A stretch of 33,809 nt of DNA from GCA-2718845 sp913041905 (lineage in GTDB: Bacteria; Pseudomonadota; Gammaproteobacteria; GCA-002705445; GCA-002716945), in assembly GCA_913041905.1 (NCBI GenBank), contig CAJWJQ010000009.1:1-33809 (forward strand). The letters are read 5' to 3'. Position 1 is the first letter of the stretch; every line of letters starts with the position of its first letter. The notes beneath the pieces are model-generated. The model worked only from the letters and a program-made list of their open reading frames with translations. It had not been told where the DNA came from and made no database searches. The position numbers and the translations under genes were made by a program. Positions 1 to 6,321 of this stretch are shown piece after piece.

Positions 1-131
1 TGATTATAGATATGTATGGCAATAATGTTTTAAACAAAACTATTAGAAATCATACGTCTCTAGTTAAAGATAATGTTCCTATGCCGGGCGCTAATTTTGG
101 GATTAATATATCTATGAAATATAAATTCTAG
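1..131 (+). CDS. TonB-dependent outer-membrane receptor, C-terminal end only
   Basis: The last 42 codons of a gene that begins before the window; the first complete codon is at position 3 and the TAG stop is at 129-131. The peptide ends with alternating polar and hydrophobic residues and a C-terminal phenylalanine (PMPGANFGINISMKYKF). This is the usual signature of the final beta strand and the BAM-recognised terminus of TonB-dependent receptors, where a P-x-PGR-x-F segment precedes the last strand. Such receptors import siderophores, vitamin B12 or other large substrates across the outer membrane. The substrate cannot be told from this fragment. The gene converges on the nitric-oxide module, and a hairpin at 138-183 separates them. 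Another beta-barrel protein is possible but less likely. Confidence 0.72.
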   Translation, partial: IIDMYGNNVLNKTIRNHTSLVKDNVPMPGANFGINISMKYKF

Positions 132-137
132 AGGTTT

Positions 138-183
138 AAAAGAAGGTGGTAAATATAATAGGTTTTATTCATCACCTTCTTTT
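138..183. terminator. Bidirectional hairpin terminator between convergent genes
   Basis: A 13-base inverted repeat (138-150 with 171-183; one position is a G-U wobble) encloses a 20-base loop. Each arm begins with an A tract and ends with a T tract, so transcripts from either direction form a GC-centred stem ending in U residues. It lies between the stop of the receptor fragment and the end of the MazG-like gene. The right arm lies within the last codons of the MazG-like gene, which therefore serve as both coding sequence and terminator. Confidence 0.7.
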
Positions 184-467
184 ACAAAAACACCATCAAC
201 CATTTTACCCTTACGATCTTTAATATCAGCATAAGAAACTGACAGACATTCATTTATTGTTAAATTATTTCTTACCATTATATTAATTAAAACCACCATC
301 ATATCTCCAATATCATCGCGAACATCCTTGCCTTTGCATAAACTATCAGATAATTCACCTGCCTCTTGAATTAGTTTCATGTATTGATCTTTATCGGTAC
401 TACCATCAATAAGGTTTCGGTCTCTGTGCCATTGACCAATTAATTCTTCATAGTTTATTTCAGTCAT
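165..467 (-). CDS. Phage-type MazG-like nucleotide pyrophosphohydrolase
   Basis: A 100-residue all-alpha NTP pyrophosphohydrolase of the single-domain MazG-like type common in phages and bacterial accessory regions. Family members hydrolyse (d)NTPs to NMP plus pyrophosphate, often removing non-canonical nucleotides. The metal-binding pattern is visible: EAGEL near residues 36-40, then an acidic DDIGD segment near 51-55. A conserved tail follows with DRKGKMVDGVFVKE, as in phage MazG-like proteins. It is about half the length of a cellular MazG domain pair. It is the last gene of the minus-strand module globin-reductase-NsrR-MazG, 48 bases after nsrR. Inference: it may clean deaminated nucleotides formed under nitrosative stress. 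It may instead only have its own promoter in the 48-base gap. Confidence 0.8.
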   Translation of the reverse strand: MTEINYEELIGQWHRDRNLIDGSTDKDQYMKLIQEAGELSDSLCKGKDVRDDIGDMMVVLINIMVRNNLTINECLSVSYADIKDRKGKMVDGVFVKEGDE

Positions 468-515
468 CTTTCCTCTCTAATTGTTTTATTTAATTATAAC
501 AATATTCTGGGTATT

Positions 516-962
516 TTATTCATTAACAGCTGTCGGAACTAATTTTATTAACTGTTTTAATGTTTTAGGTTTTTTTATTAAATCCGCCAATGTATGAGAT
601 GACAATACTTCAAAAAAAGAAGAGCGGGCTTTTTCAAGAATAGGGATTAATCCACATCCTGGTAAAAGAGGGCATTTAGGTTTATGGCAACTTACTAATT
701 GGAGAGTTGGCTCTATGTCTGTCACTATTTTAGCAATCTTAATTTTTTCTGGTGATTTTGCGAGAGTTATTCCTCCGCTTCTACCTCTTTTAGTATGAAT
801 ATAACCAAGCTTACTTAATTTATGCACCACTTTAATTAAGTGATTTTTTGGAATCTCAAAATGCTGAGCAATTTCAGTATTGTTCACAAGTTTACCAGTT
901 GGCTGCAAACTTAAATATATTAATACACGTAAAGAAAAATCTGTGTGTTTTGTTAATCTCAT
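516..962 (-). CDS. nsrR: NsrR-like nitric-oxide-sensing Rrf2 repressor
   Basis: A 148-residue Rrf2-family winged-helix regulator. NsrR carries an iron-sulfur cluster that NO destroys, which releases DNA and derepresses NO-detoxification genes. The N-terminal helix-turn-helix (about 1-70) contains a GRSGGI wing motif. The cluster ligands have NsrR spacing, C92-x4-C97-x5-C103, and Asp8 is present, the residue that serves as fourth ligand in Streptomyces NsrR. IscR has a different cysteine spacing. It lies 36 bases after the reductase gene and upstream of the MazG-like gene. An NsrR-type operator sits in front of the module at 2422-2444, so autoregulation together with the globin and reductase is expected. 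The start ATG at 962 gives the usual MRLTKHTDF-type N terminus. Confidence 0.88.
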   Translation of the reverse strand: MRLTKHTDFSLRVLIYLSLQPTGKLVNNTEIAQHFEIPKNHLIKVVHKLSKLGYIHTKRGRSGGITLAKSPEKIKIAKIVTDIEPTLQLVSCHKPKCPLLPGCGLIPILEKARSSFFEVLSSHTLADLIKKPKTLKQLIKLVPTAVNE

Positions 963-998
963 ATACTTCTTCTCTTGGTTTAAATTAATTACTTAAAA

Positions 999-1976
999 TT
1001 ACGCATGAGGTATAAACGCATCAGCATGTATAGATTTCAATGACGCCCCTTTTAAAAAAATTTGTTTTTGAATCTTTCTAACCATCTGAGCATCACCACA
1101 CAAATATACATTCCAGCCATCGAAGCTATCTGTTGTCTTTAAAACCTCTTTATCTAAATCTCCCTCTACAACATCTTTCACAAAACCTGATGCTTTTAGT
1201 GCTACTGGAATATAATAAACGCTATCATAGTTTTGTATTAGCTTCCTTATTTTTTTAACAAAATAAAGTTGTTTGTCTGAAAGCGCTCCATGATAGAGAT
1301 ATATTTTTCCTTGATGCTTTTGTTTTAAAGCATCGCTTAAGATACCGTAAAGTGGGGCTAGTCCCGTGCCAGTTCCTGCAAGCAGCATTGGTTTTATTTT
1401 ACTTTCCTTGTTTAGATGGTAAAAACAATCCCCGAGCGGTCCTTGGATATCAACAATATCGCCTTCTTTTAATTTAAAAAATACCCAACTACTTAATTCT
1501 CCTTTTGGCATATGGCGAATATGCATTTCTATTAGATTTTCTTGACCTGGCAAATTAGCAATTGAATAACTACGATGCAAATGATTGTCTTTCCATAAAT
1601 TTATAAATTGTCCAGCATGGAAATGCATTGGTTGCTTAAGTTTTACTATTAATTGAATAATATCATCAGATAATTTATTTAAAGAAATTACTTGTGCTGA
1701 ATATTTTTTGTCTATTTCAGTAGGTAAGCATATACACAAATCTTCTTGGGGTTTGCATTGGCAAGATAAAAAGTAGCCTTCTTCTATTTGTGTATCTTTC
1801 AACCCACTCTGTGCAATTTGAGGCACATTTCCTTGTACTATTTTCATTTTGCACGCGTGGCACATACCAGCTTTGCAACTACAGGGGATGTTGTGCCCAT
1901 GAGCAAGCAACGTATCAAGCACGGTATCACCTTTTTTAACAATATATTTGTTACCCCTAAACGATAACTGGCTCAT
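999..1976 (-). CDS. 2Fe-2S ferredoxin / FAD / NAD(P)H oxidoreductase, probable globin reductase
   Basis: A 325-residue electron-transfer flavoprotein with three domains in order. An N-terminal plant-type 2Fe-2S ferredoxin has ligands C34, C39, C42 and C72 (plus extra C32 and C74). A ferredoxin-reductase-type FAD domain has HRSYS near 134-138. A C-terminal NAD(P)H domain has AGTGTGLAPL and a YLCGD motif. It resembles CDP-6-deoxy-glucoseen or phenol hydroxylase reductase components, but no sugar or aromatic oxygenase genes are nearby. Its neighbours are a truncated globin, 23 bases upstream, and an NsrR-like repressor. Inference: it re-reduces the globin heme, so that globin and reductase form a two-protein equivalent of flavohemoglobin Hmp. 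An alternative partner would be a hybrid-cluster protein, but none is visible here. Confidence 0.85.
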   Translation of the reverse strand: MSQLSFRGNKYIVKKGDTVLDTLLAHGHNIPCSCKAGMCHACKMKIVQGNVPQIAQSGLKDTQIEEGYFLSCQCKPQEDLCICLPTEIDKKYSAQVISLNKLSDDIIQLIVKLKQPMHFHAGQFINLWKDNHLHRSYSIANLPGQENLIEMHIRHMPKGELSSWVFFKLKEGDIVDIQGPLGDCFYHLNKESKIKPMLLAGTGTGLAPLYGILSDALKQKHQGKIYLYHGALSDKQLYFVKKIRKLIQNYDSVYYIPVALKASGFVKDVVEGDLDKEVLKTTDSFDGWNVYLCGDAQMVRKIQKQIFLKGASLKSIHADAFIPHA

Positions 1977-1999
1977 ATTTTTATTTTTAGAGTATCTAT

Positions 2000-2374
2000 T
2001 TAACTATTTGTTATATCACTTCGTGTGGTTTCTAATAGTGCGGCAATTTCTCCTATTTCTCCTTCACCTACACCTAATTCTTGTAGAGCTGCTCCGGCAT
2101 GTTGAATAATTATATTTACATGCTCGTCATTTATCCCATTGCCTTTTTTGTCTTTTAGATTTTTGTGTCCTTCGCGCAGTTCTTTCCCAGTGTAGTTATT
2201 TGGTCCACCAGTAGCCATAGTTAAAAAAGCTTTTTGTTTAGCAGCCTGATTTTCCATATCTACTCCATCAAAAAAGCCATTTACTCGATCATCTGATAGA
2301 ACTTTGCGATAAAATAAATCAACCGCAGCATTCATTGCGGGTTCACCGCCTATTCTTTCATATATAGATGTCAT
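2000..2374 (-). CDS. glbN: Group I truncated hemoglobin (trHbN type), probable NO dioxygenase
   Basis: A 124-residue two-over-two globin. Group I members bind O2 tightly, and the mycobacterial one oxidises NO to nitrate. Visible marks are the N-terminal YERIGG, Tyr22 at helix position B10, the FFDGVDM CD region, Gln47 at the E11 position, the GGPNNYTG loop before helix F, and proximal His70 in LREGH. Tyr-B10 with Gln-E11 is the distal arrangement found in NO-scavenging trHbN. It is the first gene of the module, directly downstream of a 23-base NsrR-type operator whose -35 overlap is described separately. The reductase that would recycle it follows after 23 bases. The NO dioxygenase role is inferred from context plus distal residues; oxygen sensing or delivery cannot be excluded. 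Confidence 0.9.
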   Translation of the reverse strand: MTSIYERIGGEPAMNAAVDLFYRKVLSDDRVNGFFDGVDMENQAAKQKAFLTMATGGPNNYTGKELREGHKNLKDKKGNGINDEHVNIIIQHAGAALQELGVGEGEIGEIAALLETTRSDITNS

Positions 2375-2421
2375 ATTAATTCCCCTAATTGTTATATTTA
2401 TTATATAACTTATATATATAT

Positions 2422-2444
2422 TAGATGTATTTTAAATACAACTT
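2422..2444 (-). promoter_or_regulatory. NsrR-type operator overlapping the globin operon promoter
   Basis: An 11-1-11 interrupted palindrome: left arm TAGATGTATTT, one spacer base, right arm AAATACAACTT, with 9 of 11 positions complementary. This matches the known NsrR consensus (AAGATGCATTT, one base, and its mirror) in length, spacing and most bases. On the minus strand it contains a TTGTAT hexamer followed 17 bases later by TATATA, so the operator covers a likely -35 element. The centre lies 59 bases upstream of the globin ATG. Binding by the NsrR-like protein encoded in this operon would block its transcription until NO arrives. Confidence 0.8.
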
Positions 2445-2477
2445 TATTTACAAAATAAACAACCTTCCTACTATGTT

Positions 2478-2493
2478 TGGCATGATTTGTGCA
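2478..2493 (+). promoter_or_regulatory. Sigma-54 (RpoN) promoter for amt
   Basis: The sequence TGGCATGATTTGTGCA has GG at 2479-2480 and GC at 2491-2492 with exactly ten bases between them. This is the fixed -24/-12 geometry of sigma-54 promoters (consensus TGGCAC-N5-TTGCA). Transcription would begin near 2503, giving a leader of about 27 bases before the amt ATG at 2530 (GGAG ribosome site at 2518-2521). RpoN control through NtrC is classic for ammonium transporters. I do not see a clear NtrC palindrome in the short upstream region. Confidence 0.8.
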
Positions 2494-2529
2494 TTTATAT
2501 TATCAGTAACTATTAATGGAGATTAAATA

Positions 2530-3801
2530 ATGGAAACACAAATCATTGAACTAGCGTATGCGCTTGATACTTTATACTTTTTAGTAATGGGTGCGTTCGT
2601 GATGTGGATGGCAGCTGGCTTTACAATGCTTGAATCTGGTCTTGTTAGAGCAAAGAATACTGCCGAAATACTAACTAAAAATATAGCCTTATATTCTATA
2701 GCATGCATTATGTATATGATTGTTGGCTATAACTTAATGTATCCATCTGGAGGAACAGGTATTATTCCAGATTTATCATTCTTTTTAGGTGGTGATAATT
2801 CTGTAGAGGATGTGGTAAAGAGTGGTGGTGATATATACTATTCAAGTATTTCTGATCATTTTTTCCAAGTAGTATTTGTTGCAACAGCCTGCTCAATTAT
2901 ATCTGGTGCAGTAGCTGAAAGAATGAAACTTTGGCCTTTTTTATTATTCTGTGTATTTATGACAAGCGTAATATACCCAGTTCAAGGTTATTGGAAATGG
3001 GGAGGCGGCTTCCTAGACGAAGCTGGTTTTTCAGATTTTGCAGGATCAGGAGTAGTGCACTTATGTGGTGCTGCAGCTGCATTAGCAGGCGTAATAGTGC
3101 TTGGATCAAGGAGTGGTAAATATAAAGATGGAAAAGTACAAGCCATGCCAGGTGCTAATTTACCATTAGCTACATTAGGTACATTTATCCTTTGGTTAGG
3201 GTGGTTTGGATTTAATGGAGGATCTGAATTAATTATCTCAAATGTCTCTGAAGCAAATGCTGTTTCAATGATATTTGTTAATACTAACTTAGCAGCAGCA
3301 GGTGGTGTTATGGGGGCTCTTATAATATCTAAAGTTATGTTTGGTAAGTCAGATTTAACTATGGCTCTTAATGGTGCTATCGGAGGTTTAGTTTCAATTA
3401 CAGCAGAACCACTGGCACCAACACCTGGTTTAGCATTAATTATAGGGTTTATAGGGGGAATAATTGTTGTTTTCTCTATTATCACTCTAGACAAAATGCG
3501 AATAGATGATCCTGTTGGGGCAATTTCAGCCCATGGAACATGTGGTATTTGGGGTCTATTAGCAGTAGCACTAACTAGTGGTTCATTGGGTGCTCAAGTT
3601 TATGGAACAATCATAATCTTCTTATGGACATTTATTGTTAGCATGATTTTATGGATCATAATCAAAACAATATTTGGTTTAAGAGTATCAGAAGAAGAGG
3701 AAGAAGAAGGTGTTGATATATCTGAGTGCGGGCTAGAAGCATATCCTGAATTTAGTAAATCATTGGAAAGCGCTCCTTCGGTTTATCCAGAAAATAGTTA
3801 A
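2530..3801 (+). CDS. amt: Ammonium transporter
   Basis: A 423-residue inner-membrane channel of the Amt/MEP/Rh family, which moves ammonium for assimilation. The family landmarks are present: the ESGLVR segment near 35-40, Asp169 in SDFAGS (the conserved structural Asp of AmtB), and the twin pore histidines at 177 (VVHLCG) and 335 (SAHGTCG). A phenylalanine pair near 111-112 fits the outer gate. Alternating hydrophobic stretches fit eleven membrane spans. The C-terminal tail is acidic (a run of glutamates near 396-400) and about 35 residues long. No glnK/glnB gene accompanies it, although amt-glnK pairs are usual. It is preceded by a sigma-54 promoter and followed by two hairpins. Confidence 0.96.
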   Translation: METQIIELAYALDTLYFLVMGAFVMWMAAGFTMLESGLVRAKNTAEILTKNIALYSIACIMYMIVGYNLMYPSGGTGIIPDLSFFLGGDNSVEDVVKSGGDIYYSSISDHFFQVVFVATACSIISGAVAERMKLWPFLLFCVFMTSVIYPVQGYWKWGGGFLDEAGFSDFAGSGVVHLCGAAAALAGVIVLGSRSGKYKDGKVQAMPGANLPLATLGTFILWLGWFGFNGGSELIISNVSEANAVSMIFVNTNLAAAGGVMGALIISKVMFGKSDLTMALNGAIGGLVSITAEPLAPTPGLALIIGFIGGIIVVFSIITLDKMRIDDPVGAISAHGTCGIWGLLAVALTSGSLGAQVYGTIIIFLWTFIVSMILWIIIKTIFGLRVSEEEEEEGVDISECGLEAYPEFSKSLESAPSVYPENS

Positions 3802-3804
3802 TTC

Positions 3805-3831
3805 GTTGTACTCCCCTTTCTCCTGTACAAC
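3805..3831 (+). repeat. Inverted repeat downstream of amt (first of two hairpins)
   Basis: A perfect 7-base inverted repeat, GTTGTAC (3805-3811) and GTACAAC (3825-3831), around a 13-base pyrimidine-rich loop. It begins four bases after the amt stop. It may stabilise the 3' end of the amt message or act with the second hairpin as a termination zone. Confidence 0.5.
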
Positions 3832-3834
3832 ACA

Positions 3835-3866
3835 ATAAAGGCATAGTGATTACATTATGCCTTTAT
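3835..3866. terminator. Hairpin, probable amt transcription terminator
   Basis: A perfect 11-base inverted repeat, ATAAAGGCATA (3835-3845) and its mirror (3856-3866), with a 10-base loop. The GC core GGC/GCC is flanked by A and T runs. No extended T run follows the stem on the plus strand, so it is a weak intrinsic terminator or a processing barrier. It is the only strong structure in the 114 bases between amt and the next gene. Confidence 0.5.
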
Positions 3867-3915
3867 CCAAAGACTTATACTTATTGATGTTTTAATTTGT
3901 TAATATTTATATGTA

Positions 3916-4497
3916 ATGACATTAACTGCAATTATTCTGTTTATTTTATTTGTTTTAATTGGAAGAACTATCTTTCATTATAAATTGACAGGTACATCAG
4001 GTGTTAAATTAACATTAGACTCCTTTTCCTCTCGTTCGTTTTCTGTTTATTCTATTCTAGTAACAATTGGATGGTGGGGGATAGTCTCTCTTGCAATTCT
4101 TGAATTTATAGGGGAATTTCACCCTTTATTTAATTTTGGTTTAACTGGAATAATTATTGGCTGGAGTTTTGTATTGTTAGGAATATCTTTTGCTGTAACA
4201 GCACAATATCAAATGGGTACATCATGGAGATATATTGGTTCTAAAAGTGATGGTACTGAATTAGTCACTCATGGTTTATTTAAATATTGTAGAAACCCAA
4301 TTTATTTGGGTGGTTTAATATTTTTTGATGGAATAATTGTTCTGTTACCTCATTATTTTACATTATTGTTCGTTATATTAATTTATATTGCAATAGAAGT
4401 ACTTGTTAGATATGAAGAGGAGCCACATTTACAAGAATTACACGGCGCGGCTTATGAGGAATATTGCCGCAAGGTACGCCGATTTATGTTCTATTAA
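3916..4497 (+). CDS. Isoprenylcysteine carboxyl methyltransferase / PEMT-like membrane methyltransferase
   Basis: A 193-residue multi-pass membrane protein with four or five hydrophobic segments. The C-terminal half carries the cofactor-binding pattern of the ICMT/phospholipid-methyltransferase superfamily: HGLFKYCRNPIYLGG near 118-132, an EE pair near 168-169, then GAAYEEYCRKVRRF near 178-191. These proteins use S-adenosylmethionine to methylate lipids, protein C-termini or small molecules. The substrate is unknown for nearly all bacterial members. It stands alone on the plus strand after amt and converges on the mutase-like gene with an 11-base gap. The ATG at 3916 is chosen because it begins a hydrophobic segment and lies after the amt hairpins. 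No functional link to amt is evident. Confidence 0.8.
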   Translation: MTLTAIILFILFVLIGRTIFHYKLTGTSGVKLTLDSFSSRSFSVYSILVTIGWWGIVSLAILEFIGEFHPLFNFGLTGIIIGWSFVLLGISFAVTAQYQMGTSWRYIGSKSDGTELVTHGLFKYCRNPIYLGGLIFFDGIIVLLPHYFTLLFVILIYIAIEVLVRYEEEPHLQELHGAAYEEYCRKVRRFMFY

Positions 4498-4499
4498 AC

Positions 4500-4517
4500 A
4501 AAACTTAATTAAGTTTT
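4500..4517. terminator. AT-rich palindrome at a convergent gene junction
   Basis: A perfect 18-base palindrome (AAAACTTAATTAAGTTTT) spans the 11-base gap between two convergent stop codons. It can fold into a 7-base stem with an AATT loop ending in a T run in both directions. The stem is AT-only except for one pair, so it would be weak as an intrinsic terminator. Confidence 0.4.
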
Positions 4518-5045
4518 TAAAATTGTACCTACTTTTATTTCAAAAGAATCAACATTAGTTTTATTATTAATTCCAATAAGTACAGATATAGCGCGTATTG
4601 TATTTCCATGAGATATAACTAGTATATTTCCAGATTTTGGTAATTCATCTAAGAAAGATTGGACTCTAATACTTACATCTCTTAAGCTTTCTCCATTAGG
4701 GGGGCTAGTTTCCCAACCTCTTCTTGCTGCATGATAATTGCTTTCACCTATTTCTTCTTTTATCTCATCTTTATGTTTAGATGACCAATCACCATAACTT
4801 CTTTCTTTAAGTCTTTCGTCTATAATTATTTCTTGATTTGTTATTAAAATATTGGCCGTTTGTAAAGCTCGTTTTAGAGGGGAAGAATATACAGCATCAA
4901 AATTTATGCCGTTTAAATCTTGTTTAAGTTCTATCGCTTTATTAATTCCATGCTCAGTTAATTGTGGGTCATGCCATCCTGTAAATAATTTTTTTTGATT
5001 ATATTCTGATTGAGCATGTCTCACAAACCATATATTCCTACTCAT
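4509..5045 (-). CDS. Phosphoglycerate-mutase-like histidine phosphatase-superfamily enzyme
   Basis: A 178-residue member of the branch containing cofactor-dependent phosphoglycerate mutase. All four catalytic elements are visible: phospho-acceptor His10 in RHAQSEYN, Arg59 in SSPLKRA, Glu in LKERSYGDW, and the second His in VISHGNTIRA. GWHDPQLTEHG and the GWETSPPNGES segment resemble GpmA more than other histidine phosphatases. It is roughly 50-70 residues shorter than bacterial GpmA, so it may be a compact mutase (3-phosphoglycerate to 2-phosphoglycerate) or a phosphatase. It is the last gene of the his-tat run, and its ATG overlaps the tatC stop by four bases, so it is co-transcribed with tatABC. 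A Tat-related role is not suggested by the protein itself. Confidence 0.75.
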   Translation of the reverse strand: MSRNIWFVRHAQSEYNQKKLFTGWHDPQLTEHGINKAIELKQDLNGINFDAVYSSPLKRALQTANILITNQEIIIDERLKERSYGDWSSKHKDEIKEEIGESNYHAARRGWETSPPNGESLRDVSIRVQSFLDELPKSGNILVISHGNTIRAISVLIGINNKTNVDSFEIKVGTILKT

Positions 5046-5845
5046 GATTTATTTCCCTTTCCTCCATTATCTGAATTGATATCATCCACAATTGATTCGT
5101 TATTCTCCATTTTATTGCGAGAAATTATTTTTGAGAAAAATATTCCAATTTCATATAAAATCCATATTGGTATTGCCAACAGGGTTTGTGAAATTACATC
5201 TGGAGGCGTTAAAAGCATTCCAACAATGAAAGCCCCAACTATAACATAAGGTCTTTTTTCTGAAAGACTTTTAGTGGTGCTTATATTTGTCATAACTAAT
5301 ATAATAGTTACCACTGGTACCTCAAAAGCAAAACCAAATGCAAAAAATAATGTTATTACAAAATCAAGGTATCTACTAATATCTGTCATTACAGATATAC
5401 CTTCTGGAGCAATACTTATAAAAAATGAAAATATTAAAGGAAACACGACAAAATATGCAAAAGCGGCACCTAAGTAAAATAAAATACTACTTGAAACCAA
5501 AATTGGTAATACTAATTTTTTCTCTTTTTCATATAATCCTGGTGCAGTAAACATCCATAGATGATAAAGAAGGTAAGGTATAGAAATAAATATAGAAAGT
5601 ATCATTACTAATTTAAAAGGAATAAAAAATGGTGATGCAACATCAATTGCAATCATATTACTTCCTTCTGGCAATTTTGATATTAAAGGAGCTGCTAACT
5701 GAGTATAGATAGTATCAGAAAAAGGAAAAAGGAAAATAAAAATAACGAAAACAAATAAAAGAGATTTTGATAATCTAGTCTTTAACTCTTTGAAATGAGG
5801 AACTATAGATTTAAATGAATTCTCTGAATCATCTTTAGATGTCAT
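5042..5845 (-). CDS. tatC: Sec-independent protein translocase TatC
   Basis: A 267-residue polytopic inner-membrane protein that, with TatB, recognises twin-arginine signal peptides and exports folded proteins. The N-terminal PHFKELKTRLSKSLLF segment matches the conserved cytoplasmic entry region, where the family's usual HLxELRxR reads HFKELKTR. The APGLYEKEK loop near 112-120 and TPPDVISQ near 213-220 are typical TatC landmarks. Six hydrophobic spans follow the family topology. The C-terminal tail is polar and longer than needed. It overlaps tatB by four bases (ATGA) and the downstream mutase-like gene by four bases, so all are translated from one message. Confidence 0.96.
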   Translation of the reverse strand: MTSKDDSENSFKSIVPHFKELKTRLSKSLLFVFVIFIFLFPFSDTIYTQLAAPLISKLPEGSNMIAIDVASPFFIPFKLVMILSIFISIPYLLYHLWMFTAPGLYEKEKKLVLPILVSSSILFYLGAAFAYFVVFPLIFSFFISIAPEGISVMTDISRYLDFVITLFFAFGFAFEVPVVTIILVMTNISTTKSLSEKRPYVIVGAFIVGMLLTPPDVISQTLLAIPIWILYEIGIFFSKIISRNKMENNESIVDDINSDNGGKGNKS

Positions 5846-6111
5846 TTTGGCTGATCGTCCTCTTTAGCTTTTGTAATTTCTTCTTGTAATCTATCCATAT
5901 GGGATTTTTGATCATCTACAAGTTTGTTAATTTCATTAGAAGGTTCTACGGTTTCTTTCTGAATAGAATCTTTTAATTCAAAAAAATATCTTTGTATTTT
6001 ACCAAACCATCTTCCTAAAAAACCTGCTACCACAGGAAGCTTGTCTGGCCCTACTACAAAAAGCAGAAGCATAAATATTAAAAATAATTCCCAAAATCCT
6101 ATATCAAACAT
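5842..6111 (-). CDS. tatB: Sec-independent protein translocase TatB
   Basis: An 89-residue protein with one N-terminal membrane span (about 7-21), a GPDKLP hinge, and an amphipathic helix followed by a charged, probably coiled tail. TatB forms the substrate receptor with TatC. The start MFDIGFWEL is the classical TatB N terminus (E. coli MFDIGFSEL), which separates it from TatA. It is only about half the length of E. coli TatB, with the C-terminal tail reduced. It lies six bases after tatA and overlaps tatC by four. Confidence 0.93.
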   Translation of the reverse strand: MFDIGFWELFLIFMLLLFVVGPDKLPVVAGFLGRWFGKIQRYFFELKDSIQKETVEPSNEINKLVDDQKSHMDRLQEEITKAKEDDQPK

Positions 6112-6117
6112 ACAGTT

Positions 6118-6312
6118 TTATTTGTCATCTTTTGAAGATGTTTTATCAGATACAACTTTGTCTTCTGACTTATCTTCACGAGATGATTTTTTAAAACTTT
6201 TTATAGCAGAACCTAGGTCTGCTCCAACATTTCTAAGTTTTTTTGTTCCAAATAATACAACTACAATTATTAAAATTAAAAGTATTGACCATGGTGATAT
6301 TCCACTTAACAT
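6118..6312 (-). CDS. tatA: Sec-independent protein translocase TatA
   Basis: A 64-residue single-span protein that polymerises to form the Tat translocation pore. The N-terminal segment (about 8-21) is hydrophobic. The FGTKKL hinge and the LGSAIKSFKKS amphipathic helix are TatA hallmarks. The rest is a short, lysine- and acid-rich tail. It is shorter than E. coli TatA (89 residues), the same trimming seen in the TatB here. The gene lies nine bases after hisE, giving the hisE-tatA junction known from pseudomonads and relatives. Confidence 0.94.
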   Translation of the reverse strand: MLSGISPWSILLILIIVVVLFGTKKLRNVGADLGSAIKSFKKSSREDKSEDKVVSDKTSSKDDK

Positions 6313-6321
6313 ACATCTACC

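Noticed and set aside
2401..2421. TA-repeat tract as a possible simple-sequence phase-variation site
   Set aside because: It is short and imperfect, in a generally AT-rich region, and is better explained as -10 promoter sequence.
2988..3494. A 168-residue open frame antisense to amt
   Set aside because: It is proline- and alanine-rich, mirrors the membrane-coding strand of a clear amt gene, and has no recognisable domain or ribosome site.
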